A stretch of DNA of 64,000 nt from Fertoeibacter niger (GCF_009380135.2 NZ_WHUT02000005.1:1-64000); one strand, 5' to 3'; shown: positions 27,135-37,749, counted from the stretch's first letter. Notes: generated by a model not told the origin, from the letters alone. Numbers and translations: made by a program.

Positions 27135-27190
27135 TCCTCTTTCCAGACCTAAATATCCACGGGGGGTCCGGGGGGCAGTCAGCCCCCCGG
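27135..27190 (-). repeat. Short copy (D) of the dispersed intergenic element
   Basis: CTCTTTCCAGACCTAAATATCC followed by a G run and the hairpin GGGGGGC-AGTCA-GCCCCCC. It lies between allE and allA on the same strand, reading in the minus orientation. Confidence 0.65.
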
Positions 27191-27220
27191 CTCCGCCAGA
27201 ACCGCAAGGCACCCCGCACG

Positions 27221-27715
27221 ATGCCCCGCACCATCCGCACCGAACCCCTGACCCAAGCCGCCTTCGCCGCCTTCGGCGATGTGCTGGATGCATCCGGCCC
27301 GCCCGACCGGTTGATCAATGCGGGGCTCTGCGGGCGGTATCACGACCGTGCCACCCTCGATTTCGGCCCGGATGGCCGCGCCGGGATTTCGATATTTTAC
27401 GCCCAGCCCCGCGCCCTGCCCTATGCGCTTGATCTGCTGGAGCGGCACCCCGAGGGCAGCCAGGCCTTCATTCCCATGACGCAGCACCCGTTTCTGGTGA
27501 TCGTGGCGCCCGATGACCATGGCACCCCGGGCATCCCCCGCGCCTTCCTGACCGATGGCGCGCAGGGCATCAACCTGCACCGCTGCATCTGGCATGGCGT
27601 GCTGACCCCGCTTGCCGCCCCCGGCCTTTTCGCCGTGATCGACCGCATCGGCCGCACGCCAAACCTTCAGGAACACCCGCTGTCCGACCCATGGACCATT
27701 GTTTCCGGCGGCTGA
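27221..27715 (+). CDS. allA: Ureidoglycolate lyase
   Basis: Enzyme of 164 residues that splits ureidoglycolate to glyoxylate and urea, the last step of the pathway. Family signs are PLTQAAFAAFGDVLDASG near the start, VIVAPDDHGTPGIPRAF, and the metal/active-site HRCIWHGVLTPLAAPGLFAV. It follows allE after the intergenic repeat and precedes the permease gene on the same strand. Its length matches characterised AllA proteins. Confidence 0.93.
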   Translation: MPRTIRTEPLTQAAFAAFGDVLDASGPPDRLINAGLCGRYHDRATLDFGPDGRAGISIFYAQPRALPYALDLLERHPEGSQAFIPMTQHPFLVIVAPDDHGTPGIPRAFLTDGAQGINLHRCIWHGVLTPLAAPGLFAVIDRIGRTPNLQEHPLSDPWTIVSGG

Positions 27716-27745
27716 ACCCAGGGCTGCCGCCTGTCATTCGCGTTT

Positions 27746-27773
27746 CAGGCGACCCGGCTTTTGCCACCGCCTG
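27746..27773 (+). promoter_or_regulatory. Structured leader upstream of the xanthine/uracil permease (unassigned)
   Basis: The gap before the permease gene can fold into CAGGCG (27746-27751) paired with CGCCTG (27768-27773), enclosing an ACCC/AC internal loop and an inner GGC-TTTT-GCC hairpin. A CCGG in the loop can also pair with CCGG near 27786. A leader of this shape before a purine permease may be regulatory; no known riboswitch class was matched by eye. Confidence 0.35.
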
Positions 27774-27853
27774 ACACGCCCTAACCGGCCCGCGCCAAGG
27801 GGCGCGCGGGACGGCGCGAAGAACAGCCCCGTCAGGGAAAGGGAACCCGAAAC

Positions 27854-29350
27854 ATGACAGAGTCCGTCCACCCCCCCATCCACCCGGTAGATCAGATACT
27901 GCCCACGCCCAAGCTTTTCACCCTGGGCCTTCAGCATGTGCTGGTGATGTATGCCGGTGCGATCGCCGTGCCGCTGATCGTGGGCCGCGCGCTGAAACTT
28001 TCGCCCGAGGATGTGGCCTTCCTCATCTCCGCCGACCTGTTCGCCTGTGGCGTGGTCACGCTGATCCAGTCGCTCGGCCTGACCCAGTGGTTCGGTGTCA
28101 GGCTGCCGGTGATGATGGGCGTCACCTTTGCAAGCGTCGGCCCCATGGTCGCCATCGGCAATGCCAACCCGGGGGCCGAGGGCGCGCGGATGATCTTTGG
28201 CGCCATCATCGCCGCGGGCATCATCGCGATGCTGCTGGCCCCGCTGGTCAGCCGGATGCTGCGGTTTTTCCCGCCGGTCGTCACCGGCACGATCATTCTG
28301 GTGATCGGCGTCACGCTGATGCGCATTGGCATCAACTGGATCTTTGGCACGCCCGTGGGCCCCACTGCGCCCCGCGTGGTGAACCCTGAACATGCCGAAT
28401 GGCTGAAGACGGTGACCGATCTGGCCGCCACCACGCCCGCCTTGCCGCCCGTGCCCGCAGGCATGAACATCGCCGCATCCGTGCCGAACCCGGCCTATGC
28501 GCCCTTGTCCAACGTGGCGATTTCCGCGGTGGTTCTGGTGTCGATCCTGCTGATCGCACGTTATGGCAAGGGTTTTGTCGCCAATATCTCGGTGCTTCTG
28601 GGCATTGTCATCGGCGGCATCATCGCCACCGTGGCGGGCAAGATGGCCTTTGGCAAGGTGGCCGAAGCCGACTGGTTCGCGCTGATCACGCCGTTCCATT
28701 TCGGCACGCCGATCTTTGACCCGGTGATGACCATCACCATGAGCCTTGTCATGATCGTGGTGATGATCGAATCCACCGGCATGTTTCTGGCGCTGGGCGA
28801 CATCACCGGGCGGCCTGTCACGCGGCCCATGCTGACGGCGGGGCTGCGCACCGATGGTCTGGGCACGGTGATCGGCGGGATTTTCAACACCTTCCCCTAC
28901 ACGTCGTTCTCGCAGAACGTGGGCCTTGTGGGCGTCACCGGCATCAAAAGCCGCTATGTCTGCGTGGCGGGGGGGTTGATCCTGATCGTGCTGGGTCTGG
29001 TGCCCAAGATGAGCGTGCTGATCGAATCGCTGCCCGTGGCGGTGCTGGGCGGTGCGGGCATCGTGATGTTCGGCATGGTGGCCGCCACCGGCATCCGCAT
29101 TCTGGCCTCAGGCGTGGATTTTGCGGGCAACCGCAACAACCTGTTCATCGTGGCGGTCAGCCTTGGTTTCGGCATGATCCCCCTCATCGCGCCCGATTTC
29201 AAGATGTGGATGCCGCATGCGCTGCACCCGCTGATCGAATCGGGCATCCTGCTGGCCACGATCGCCGCCGTGGGTCTGAACGCCTTTTTCAACGGCGCAA
29301 GGGGCACCGAGGCCGACCTGCGCGCCGCCGCAGCGGTGGCGGATCACTGA
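27854..29350 (+). CDS. Uracil-xanthine permease (NCS2 / nucleobase-ascorbate family)
   Basis: Proton-linked nucleobase importer of 498 residues with about 14 membrane segments. The NAT signature region is SQNVGLVGVTGIKSRY near residue 355, and the core motifs LQHVLVMYAGAIAVPLIVG and VMIVVMIESTGMFLALGD are present. Members move xanthine, uric acid or uracil; position at the end of the allE-allA block argues for a purine such as xanthine or urate. The start follows AGGGAACCCGAAAC. A hairpin after its stop ends the group. Confidence 0.93.
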   Translation: MTESVHPPIHPVDQILPTPKLFTLGLQHVLVMYAGAIAVPLIVGRALKLSPEDVAFLISADLFACGVVTLIQSLGLTQWFGVRLPVMMGVTFASVGPMVAIGNANPGAEGARMIFGAIIAAGIIAMLLAPLVSRMLRFFPPVVTGTIILVIGVTLMRIGINWIFGTPVGPTAPRVVNPEHAEWLKTVTDLAATTPALPPVPAGMNIAASVPNPAYAPLSNVAISAVVLVSILLIARYGKGFVANISVLLGIVIGGIIATVAGKMAFGKVAEADWFALITPFHFGTPIFDPVMTITMSLVMIVVMIESTGMFLALGDITGRPVTRPMLTAGLRTDGLGTVIGGIFNTFPYTSFSQNVGLVGVTGIKSRYVCVAGGLILIVLGLVPKMSVLIESLPVAVLGGAGIVMFGMVAATGIRILASGVDFAGNRNNLFIVAVSLGFGMIPLIAPDFKMWMPHALHPLIESGILLATIAAVGLNAFFNGARGTEADLRAAAAVADH

Positions 29351-29372
29351 CGACAGCCGGGCAAAAACCACA

Positions 29373-29396
29373 GGCCCCCGGTTCCGGCCGGGGGCC
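29373..29396. terminator. Hairpin between the permease gene and map
   Basis: Stem GGCCCCCGG (29373-29381) and CCGGGGGCC (29388-29396), 9 bp, loop TTCCGG. No T run follows, so it may stop transcription only partly, in both directions. Confidence 0.5.
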
Positions 29397-29438
29397 ATGA
29401 TGCGCCACCGCGCTTTGCGTGCGTCACAGCACGGCCCG

Positions 29439-30305
29439 TCACCAGGTCGGATGAAACTTCCCCGCCGGTGACTGGGTGAAAATTTCGCATCCCGTGGCCG
29501 TGACCCCCACCGAATGTTCAAACTGCGCCGACAGCGACTTGTCGCGTGTCACCGCCGTCCAGTCATCGGCCAGCACCTTGGTTTCGGAGCGCCCAAGGTT
29601 CACCATCGGCTCGATGGTGAAAAACATCCCCTCTTCCAGCACCGGCCCGGTGCCCGCCCGCCCGTAGTGCAGCACGTTGGGCGGCGCGTGGAACACCCGC
29701 CCCAGCCCATGCCCGCAGAAATCGCGCACCACCGACATGCGATGCGCCTCGACATAGGCTTGTATGGCATGGCCGATGTCGCCGAAGGTGTTGCCGGGCT
29801 TCACCGCCGCGATGCCCTTCATCAGCGCGTCATGCGTCACGTCGATCAGGCGTTTCGACTTCGCCGACATCACCCCCGCCACATACATGCGGGAATTGTC
29901 GCCGAACCATCCATCGGCAATCACCGTCACGTCGATGTTGAGGATGTCACCCTCCAGAAGCCTGTCATCCGGGCGGCATTTTTCAAGGTCGCGTGAAATC
30001 GTCTCGGTCTTGCTCATCGGGATCCGGGCACCCGGGATGCCATGGCAGACCACATGGTTCACAGAAATGCAGGATGCGTGCTGATACCCCTTGTAGCCGA
30101 TGGTGGCCGAGGTCACGCCGCGCCGCTGCACCTCTGCGGTGATGAAATCATCCAGCGCGGCGGTGCTGACGCCCGGCTGGACCAGCGGCGCCACGGCATC
30201 AAGTATCTCTGCCGCCACACGGCCAGCCGCGCGCATGCCGGCGAAATCCGCATCTTCATGGATGCGGATGCCATTTCGGGTGATGCGGCCACGGGTTTCG
30301 TCCAA
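29439..30305 (-). CDS. map: Methionine aminopeptidase, type I
   Basis: Removes the initiator Met from nascent proteins; 288 residues. Metal ligands are visible: Asp pair in NIDVTVIADGWFGDNSR, His in CGHGLGRVFH, Glu in FFTIEPM and Glu in QFEHSVGV. A TTG at 30305 is chosen as start: it follows AAGGA by 8 bases and begins MDETRGRITRNGIRIHED, as in relatives, whereas no ATG or GTG is well placed. About 20 extra residues (ISRDLEKCRPDDR region) lie between HGIP and LLEGD compared with the E. coli enzyme. The gene stands alone on the minus strand. Confidence 0.93.
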   Translation of the reverse strand: MDETRGRITRNGIRIHEDADFAGMRAAGRVAAEILDAVAPLVQPGVSTAALDDFITAEVQRRGVTSATIGYKGYQHASCISVNHVVCHGIPGARIPMSKTETISRDLEKCRPDDRLLEGDILNIDVTVIADGWFGDNSRMYVAGVMSAKSKRLIDVTHDALMKGIAAVKPGNTFGDIGHAIQAYVEAHRMSVVRDFCGHGLGRVFHAPPNVLHYGRAGTGPVLEEGMFFTIEPMVNLGRSETKVLADDWTAVTRDKSLSAQFEHSVGVTATGCEIFTQSPAGKFHPTW

Positions 30306-30443
30306 GGCGCCTGTCCTTCCGGTCGGGGTTTTGGCAGTAATAATCAAGGAATCCGGCCTTGGCCAGAGCCGCGACCCGCCTGGCAGGGTTTGAAACTGCC
30401 GTCCGCGCGCCCTATACCCATCACAAAGCTGTAGGAGCCGACC

Positions 30444-31169
30444 ATGTCCAACCCCACCGCCGCGATGCTGGTTATCGGCGACGAGATTCTGTCGGGCCGC
30501 ACCCGCGACGGCAACACCCATTACCTTGCAGGCGAATTGACCCGCCACGGCATCACCCTGGCCGAGGCGCGGGTGGTGCCGGACGCGCAGCCCCGCATCG
30601 TGGCGGCGCTGAACGACCTGCGATCGGCCCATGACCATGTCTTTACCTCGGGCGGCATCGGCCCCACGCATGACGACATCACCGCCGATGCCATTGCCGC
30701 CGCTTTTGGCGTGACCATCGGCATCCGTGCCGATGCCGCGGCGCTGCTTCAGGCGCATTACGACCGGTCGGGCCTGCCCTTCAACGAGGCGCGGCAGCGC
30801 ATGGCGCGCATTCCCGATGGCGCGACACTGATCGAAAACCCCGTCTCCATCGCGCCCGGTTTCACCATCGGCAATGTGCATGTTATGGCCGGTGTGCCCA
30901 ACATCTTTCAGGCCATGGTGGCATCCGTCCTGCCCACGCTGACCGGCGGGGCCCCGCTGCTCAGCCAAAGCCTGCGGGTGAACCGGGGCGAGGGCGAGAT
31001 TGCAGGGCCGTTCGGCGCATTGGCGGCGGAATATCCGGATCTCAGCATGGGCAGCTATCCATTCCAGCTGAACGGTGCGCATGGCACCAATCTGGTGATC
31101 CGCGGCACGGATGCCGCGCAGATCAGCGCGGCGATGACCCGGCTGGCCGCGCTGTTCCCCGCCCAATGA
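30444..31169 (+). CDS. CinA-like molybdopterin-binding domain protein
   Basis: A 241-residue protein with only the N-terminal COG1058 (MoaB/MogA-like) domain of CinA. Visible are AAMLVIGDEILSGRTRDGN, the SGGIGPTHDDITADAIA loop, ARIPDGATLIENPVSIAPGF and VMAGVPNIFQAM. CinA domains of this type hydrolyse ADP-ribose or NAD-derived compounds; the deamidase half is absent. The start follows TAGGAG, and the stop shares ATGA with the GNAT gene. Reaction unproven here. Confidence 0.88.
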   Translation: MSNPTAAMLVIGDEILSGRTRDGNTHYLAGELTRHGITLAEARVVPDAQPRIVAALNDLRSAHDHVFTSGGIGPTHDDITADAIAAAFGVTIGIRADAAALLQAHYDRSGLPFNEARQRMARIPDGATLIENPVSIAPGFTIGNVHVMAGVPNIFQAMVASVLPTLTGGAPLLSQSLRVNRGEGEIAGPFGALAAEYPDLSMGSYPFQLNGAHGTNLVIRGTDAAQISAAMTRLAALFPAQ

Positions 31170-31876
31170 CCCCCAGAGAACTGGAGGCGGTGCTGGAGGC
31201 GACCTGGCCCCCCGCCGCCACCTGCCGCGCAGGGCCATGGCTGATCCGCGACGGACTGGGCGGGGGCAAGCGGGTGTCGGCCGCCACCGCCGCCGCTGAC
31301 TGGCAGGTGGCCGACATTGCCACCGCCGAGGCCGCGCAGGCTGCATTGGGCCAGCCCGCGCTGTTCATGATCCGCCCGGGCGAGGATGCGCTGGATGCGG
31401 CGCTGGCCGCGCAGGGCTACCGCGTTGTCGATCCGGTGCTGGCCTATGCCGCGCCCGTTGTGTCGCTGGCGCATCCCGCACCCGACCCGACGGCGGGCTT
31501 TGCCCATTGGCCCCCCCTGGGCATCACCGCCGACATCTGGGCCAGTTGCGGCACCGATGCCGCGCGCCTGCGGGTGATGGACCGCGCCACGGGGCCAAAA
31601 TGCGTGATTCTGGGCCGCCACAACGACCGTGTCGCCGGTGTGGCCTTTGCGGCAATCCACGGCGCCACCGCCATGCTGCACGCGCTGGAGGTGCTGCCCG
31701 CCCAGCGCAGGCAAGGTTCCGCCCACAGCATGCTGCGGTGCGCGGCAATCTGGGCGCAAGATCATGGGGCTACTCAACTTTCCCTTGTGGTGACGGCGGC
31801 CAACACCGGCGCGCGCGCGCTCTATGCTTCCCTGAACATGCAAATTGTGGGACAGTATCACTACCGCATGAAGTGA
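31166..31876 (+). CDS. GNAT-family N-acetyltransferase
   Basis: Acetyltransferase of 236 residues. The acetyl-CoA fold is in the C-terminal half: HALEVLPAQRRQGSAHSML holds the pantetheine-binding loop (QRRQGS), and LSLVVTAANTGARALYASLNM is the last conserved strand and helix. The N-terminal half is less conserved and may form a second degenerate GNAT domain. It is coupled to the CinA-like gene by ATGA, and to the OmpA gene downstream. The substrate cannot be read. Confidence 0.85.
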   Translation: MTPRELEAVLEATWPPAATCRAGPWLIRDGLGGGKRVSAATAAADWQVADIATAEAAQAALGQPALFMIRPGEDALDAALAAQGYRVVDPVLAYAAPVVSLAHPAPDPTAGFAHWPPLGITADIWASCGTDAARLRVMDRATGPKCVILGRHNDRVAGVAFAAIHGATAMLHALEVLPAQRRQGSAHSMLRCAAIWAQDHGATQLSLVVTAANTGARALYASLNMQIVGQYHYRMK

Positions 31877-31896
31877 GCCCGAAGAGGCCAGAGCAG

Positions 31897-32883
31897 TTGA
31901 AACCCGGCGCCCCAACCCGCATTGCGCCCTTTGGCGCGGTGGCTGTCGCAGCACTGCTGCACACATCGGCGGCGCTTGGCCTGACGCTGGAATTTGCCGC
32001 CCCCGCCACCACCAACGCCACCCGGCAAGAGGCGCTGACCAGTTACCGCCTGCCCGTCGGTCCCTGGCGCGACGGCACCACCCCCACCACCCTGACCGAA
32101 GGCGCGCTGGACCAGACCGCATGGCGCATCGACGCCCCCGGCCTGACCACCCTGCAATTGCTGGCCCCGCTGCGCGACCAGATCGCCGCCGCCGGTTTCA
32201 CCCCGCTTTACGAATGCGAAACCGATGCCTGCGGCGGTTTCGATTTCCGCTATGGCACCGAGGTGCTGGCCGAGCCCGACATGCATGTCGATCTGGGCGA
32301 TTTCCGCTATCTGGCCGCCCAAAGGGGCGGGGCGGATGGCACCGAATACCTTAGTCTGCTGGTCAGCCGGTCGTCAGAGGCAGGCTTTGTGCAACTGATC
32401 CGCGTGGGGGCCAATGCGCCCGCCATCGTGGCCCCGCCCACGGCGCGGCCCATCGTCAGCGCCTCGACCAAATCGCCGCTGGCGTTGCCATTGTCCAACC
32501 TGCCCGCTGACGGCATCGGCGCGCGGCTGGAAAGCGGCGGCGCGGTGGCGCTGGATGATCTGGTGTTTCCCAGCGGCACGGCGGAACTGGCGGCGGGCGA
32601 TTATGCGTCACTGGCCGAACTGGCCGCCTGGCTGGCCGCGAACCCCGCGCGCAAGGTGGCGCTGGTGGGCCATACCGATGCCTCGGGCACGCTGGAACCG
32701 AACGTGGCCCTGTCGCAAAAACGGGCCGAGGCGGTGCGCGCGCGGCTGACCACACTCGGCATCCCCGCCGACCAGATCAGCGCCGAAGGCGTGGGCTACC
32801 TCGCCCCCCGGGCCAGCAACCAGACCGAAGAAGGCCGCCGGATGAACAGAAGGGTCGAGGTCATGCTGACCTCGACCCAGTAA
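31897..32883 (+). CDS. OmpA-family peptidoglycan-associated protein
   Basis: Exported protein of 328 residues with a C-terminal OmpA/MotB peptidoglycan-binding domain (about 205-325): VFPSGTAELAAGDYASL, then VGHTDASGTLEPNVALSQKRA and NRRVEVML. A hydrophobic segment at the start (GAVAVAALLHTSAALGLTL) is a likely signal peptide. The middle region has a Cys pair, CETDACGGF. There is no ATG in the right place: the TTG at 31897 follows AGAGG, and a GTG at 31873 overlapping the GNAT stop is the alternative. It links the outer membrane to the wall. Confidence 0.82.
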   Translation: MKPGAPTRIAPFGAVAVAALLHTSAALGLTLEFAAPATTNATRQEALTSYRLPVGPWRDGTTPTTLTEGALDQTAWRIDAPGLTTLQLLAPLRDQIAAAGFTPLYECETDACGGFDFRYGTEVLAEPDMHVDLGDFRYLAAQRGGADGTEYLSLLVSRSSEAGFVQLIRVGANAPAIVAPPTARPIVSASTKSPLALPLSNLPADGIGARLESGGAVALDDLVFPSGTAELAAGDYASLAELAAWLAANPARKVALVGHTDASGTLEPNVALSQKRAEAVRARLTTLGIPADQISAEGVGYLAPRASNQTEEGRRMNRRVEVMLTSTQ

Positions 32884-32946
32884 AGGCACCTTCGTCGTAA
32901 AACCTTGGGCGCGGCAAGGCCGGGGCCTTGCGAAACCCGGGGCCGC

Positions 32947-33852
32947 TCACCAGTTGTCGGGCCCCTTGTCCATATAGCGCCGCGCCAGAAAATCGATGAA
33001 CGCCCGCACCTTGGGCTGGGTGAACCGTCCCGGCGGATAGACCGCATAGATGCCCAGCGTTTCCACCGGCAGGCCCGGTATCGCCTCTTCCACCTGTTTG
33101 GCCTTCATCGCCTCGGCAAACAGGAAGGACGGCAGATAGGCGATGCCCAGCCCCGAAATCGCCGCGTTCAGCAGGCTTTGCCCGTCGTTCACCGTCAGCC
33201 AGCCCGCCGTGCGCACCTGCCGCCGCTCGCCCGAGGGCGCGATCACCTTCCACACATTGCCATTGGCCTGGTTGGAATAATGCAGCAGCTTGTGGTCGTT
33301 CAGATCGTCGATCTTCATCGGCCGCCCGAATTTCTGGAAATAACCGGGCGCTGCGATCATCCGCTTCGTGGTTTCGGTCAGCTTGCGGGCGCGCAGGCTG
33401 CTGTCCTCCAGATCACCGATGCGGATCGCCATGTCGAACCCTTCGGAAATCAGTTCGACATAGCGGTTGTTCAGCACCATGTTCACGGTGATATCGGGGT
33501 ATTCCAGCAGGAAATCCCCCAGAATCGGCGACAGCAGGTTCACCCCGAAATCCGTCGCCACCGAAATCCGCAACAGCCCCGAAGGTGCCGATTGCATGGA
33601 TGTCACCAGCGCATCCGCCTCGCCCGCGTCATTTAGCACGCGGCGGGCACGGTCGTAATAGGCCAGGCCGATTTCGGTCGGGCTGACGCGCCGCGTGGTG
33701 CGGTTCAACAGCCGCGCGCCCAGCCGCGCCTCCAGCGCCGAGACATGTTTCGAGACCGCCGATTTCGAGATACCCATCTTTTTGGCCGCATCGGTAAAGC
33801 CGCCCTGATCCACCACAGTGGCAAAGGCTTCCATCTCGGTCAATCGATCCAT
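32947..33852 (-). CDS. LysR-family transcriptional regulator
   Basis: Regulator of 301 residues of the CrgA-like LysR group: MDRLTEMEAFATVVDQGG, then GISKSAVSKHVSALEARL and LNRTTRRVSPTEIG form the winged helix; the ligand domain follows from GLLRISVATDFGVN. The start at 33852 follows GGTGAGA; an ATG four codons upstream is possible. It converges with the OmpA gene. The neighbour upstream of it on the same strand, fadH, is 319 bases away, so the target is unclear. Confidence 0.9.
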   Translation of the reverse strand: MDRLTEMEAFATVVDQGGFTDAAKKMGISKSAVSKHVSALEARLGARLLNRTTRRVSPTEIGLAYYDRARRVLNDAGEADALVTSMQSAPSGLLRISVATDFGVNLLSPILGDFLLEYPDITVNMVLNNRYVELISEGFDMAIRIGDLEDSSLRARKLTETTKRMIAAPGYFQKFGRPMKIDDLNDHKLLHYSNQANGNVWKVIAPSGERRQVRTAGWLTVNDGQSLLNAAISGLGIAYLPSFLFAEAMKAKQVEEAIPGLPVETLGIYAVYPPGRFTQPKVRAFIDFLARRYMDKGPDNW

Positions 33853-34171
33853 TGTTCTCACCATACAGCCAAAACGGTTCACTCCCCCCGTATTGACCCC
33901 GAAATCGGGCAGGATTGCGGTAAGAGCGCGACAAGTCCGGGGTTTTGCAGCAGATCGTTCCGGGGAAGGAAACAACCAAAAGGCGAGTAGCGCAAGCCTA
34001 AGCTCTTGGTTTCACATCGGACCAGTCGAAATATCTGCCGTTTCAAGGGCACAATGGCGGCAGGGCCGCCGTTTGAAGTGGAAACGCGGCAACAGTGGCC
34101 CATGCGGCAGCTTCATCCCACGCCTATGCGGGGGTGGTGTCCTTTGCACAAGGCACTGGTTGCGAGCCGGG
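33853..34171. other. 319-base gap between the LysR gene and fadH
   Basis: No convincing gene is seen. The sequence is less GC-rich than its neighbours near 33990-34060, and short open frames on both strands lack ribosome sites. It should hold the promoter of the LysR gene and the end of fadH transcription. Confidence 0.5.
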
Positions 34172-36256
<2,085 letters not shown>

Positions 36257-36371
36257 TCAGATTCTGGCGCCGCCGATGCTGCATTGCAGCAAACGCATGA
36301 CGACCTTGCACCATTGGCGGATGAAACCCCCGCCGCAGCGGACTAATTGACACCCCAGAGAAGGAAACCCC

Positions 36372-36515
36372 ATGACCCTGACAGCCACAACCACCCCCGA
36401 CACAGGCCTTGCCTATTTTGCCCCGGCTCCCCGCCCCGCCATACCGGCCCCGGCAAAGACCAACCCCGCACAGGCCGCGCTGGATCTGATGTTCGGCTAT
36501 TTCGACCAGAAATGA
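36372..36515 (+). CDS. Small hypothetical protein (47 residues)
   Basis: Short gene with an AAGGAA ribosome site 6 bases before its ATG. The 47 residues begin MTLTATTTPDTG, have a Pro-Ala-rich middle and end in the aromatic segment ALDLMFGYFDQK. The composition is not random, and similar small proteins with a closing L-x-x-M-F-G-Y motif are, to my memory, common in Rhodobacteraceae. It is divergent from fadH, and its stop is 18 bases before the end of the convergent gene. Function unknown. Confidence 0.55.
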   Translation: MTLTATTTPDTGLAYFAPAPRPAIPAPAKTNPAQAALDLMFGYFDQK

Positions 36516-36533
36516 TGCGCCACCTGCCGGGCC

Positions 36534-36920
36534 TCAGGGCGCGGCAGGGCCCGCCGTTTCCAGACAATGCCGCCGGAAGGCACGTTTCAGCATGTCGAGT
36601 TCCGCGCGCAAAAGGTCGATCTCGGCGCGCAGGTCATCCTCCATCGCCACCCCGGTGATGATGGTGAAATGCGCCAGCCGCTCGCCGCTGGCGGCGTCAC
36701 GGATCAGGAATGTCTGCACACCCTCGGTCAGCGCCGCCACCGGCACCGGCACGCGCAGCGCCCATTCGCCCGCACGGCCCGGCACCTCGGCCAGCGTGAC
36801 ATTGGGCACCGGGGCCTCCAGATGCAGCACCTCCAGCGCGGGGCGCTGTGGCGCACCCGTCACCAGCCCCTCCCAGACCCCGGCCCTTATGCGCGTCTTG
36901 GTCAGCGTGATCCCGGTCAT
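36534..36920 (-). CDS. Conserved hypothetical protein, coiled coil at C-terminus
   Basis: A 128-residue protein without a signal peptide. The first two thirds are beta-rich (LTKTRIRAGVWEGLVTG, GEWALRVPVPVAALTEGVQ, TFLIRDAASGERLAHFTII); residues about 95-118 form an acidic-basic heptad helix around DLRAEIDLLRAELDMLKRAF. It follows the DUF6478 gene by 9 bases on the same strand, so they form a two-gene operon. I do not recognise the family; a structural partner of the DUF6478 protein is possible. Confidence 0.7.
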   Translation of the reverse strand: MTGITLTKTRIRAGVWEGLVTGAPQRPALEVLHLEAPVPNVTLAEVPGRAGEWALRVPVPVAALTEGVQTFLIRDAASGERLAHFTIITGVAMEDDLRAEIDLLRAELDMLKRAFRRHCLETAGPAAP

Positions 36921-36929
36921 GGCACCCCC

Positions 36930-37703
36930 TTAAAAATCAGCGCGCGGGCGGCGGCTGAAGGTCACGTCGCGCAGGATGATCTGGTTCATCTCCGGCCCCT
37001 CGAAAATCAGGTCGATCCAGATCTTTTCCAGCCGCTTTTCGTTCATCTTGGTATAGGCGAGGTCGAATTCCACCATCACCTCTTCGGCGGCCAGCGGCAG
37101 TTCGCGCACGATCTGTTCCACATTCGGGCCATGCTTCACATTCAGCCGGGCAAAGATTTCCAGCGGCTTTTCCATTTCCACGATCACATCCAGCCGGATC
37201 AGATGGCGCAAAGTCAGCCCGCGCACTGCATCCTCGGGCAGGTCGATGACAAGGCTCAGGAAAGACCCGTCAAACCGGAACACATCCATGCGGAACCCGT
37301 ATGGCGCAAGATCGGCCTCGCGGGTGTTCCTGATCTGGCGCACCGTCAGCTCCGACCGGCGGCAGTCGTGAAAGATCGTGGCCCCATCGGCCACCGGCGC
37401 CTTGCCGGGAACCGAGGCGAAACCCGGCACCGGTATGGGCCCGCGCCAGATTTCCGGCCGCCACAGCCAGTCGGCCCCCATGGGGCGGCGGATGGCGTTC
37501 GACCCGATGACCGGCAGCGCCAGCCGGTGCTCGGCCACATGGATCACCCGGTCCAACTGCCTGCGCACCGCCCGCGCGCGGCCCCTGAGGCCGCGCAGGG
37601 TTTCCAGATCCAGCGCGTCAGACCCGTCGGCCAGCAGCCCCCAACGGCGCTGCATGCGGCGATGCGCCAGAGAGTCGATCAGCCACCCCAGACCCTTTGC
37701 CAT
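36930..37703 (-). CDS. DUF6478 family protein
   Basis: A 257-residue cytoplasmic-looking protein that fits DUF6478, a family described mainly in Rhodobacterales with no known role. Visible are RRMQRRWGLLADGSDALDL, the central PIPVPGFASVPGKAPVADG, SFLSLVIDLPEDAVRGL and the C-terminal FDLAYTKMNEKRLEKIW. The start at 37703 follows GGCAAGGCGCT. The frame is open farther upstream but passes through the terminator hairpin at 37728-37749, which argues against a longer start. It is paired with the following coiled-coil gene. Confidence 0.75.
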   Translation of the reverse strand: MAKGLGWLIDSLAHRRMQRRWGLLADGSDALDLETLRGLRGRARAVRRQLDRVIHVAEHRLALPVIGSNAIRRPMGADWLWRPEIWRGPIPVPGFASVPGKAPVADGATIFHDCRRSELTVRQIRNTREADLAPYGFRMDVFRFDGSFLSLVIDLPEDAVRGLTLRHLIRLDVIVEMEKPLEIFARLNVKHGPNVEQIVRELPLAAEEVMVEFDLAYTKMNEKRLEKIWIDLIFEGPEMNQIILRDVTFSRRPRADF

Positions 37704-37727
37704 AGCGCCTTGCCATCTACCCCGGAC

Positions 37728-37749
37728 AAAGGGGCGGCCCGACCGCCCC
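37728..37749 (-). terminator. Hairpin between ilvD and the DUF6478 gene
   Basis: On the minus strand GGGGCGG and CCGCCCC pair (37743-37749 with 37731-37737, loop of 5), followed by TTTG. It lies 25 bases before the DUF6478 start and 120 after the ilvD stop, so it is a second, weaker stop for ilvD transcripts. Confidence 0.5.
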
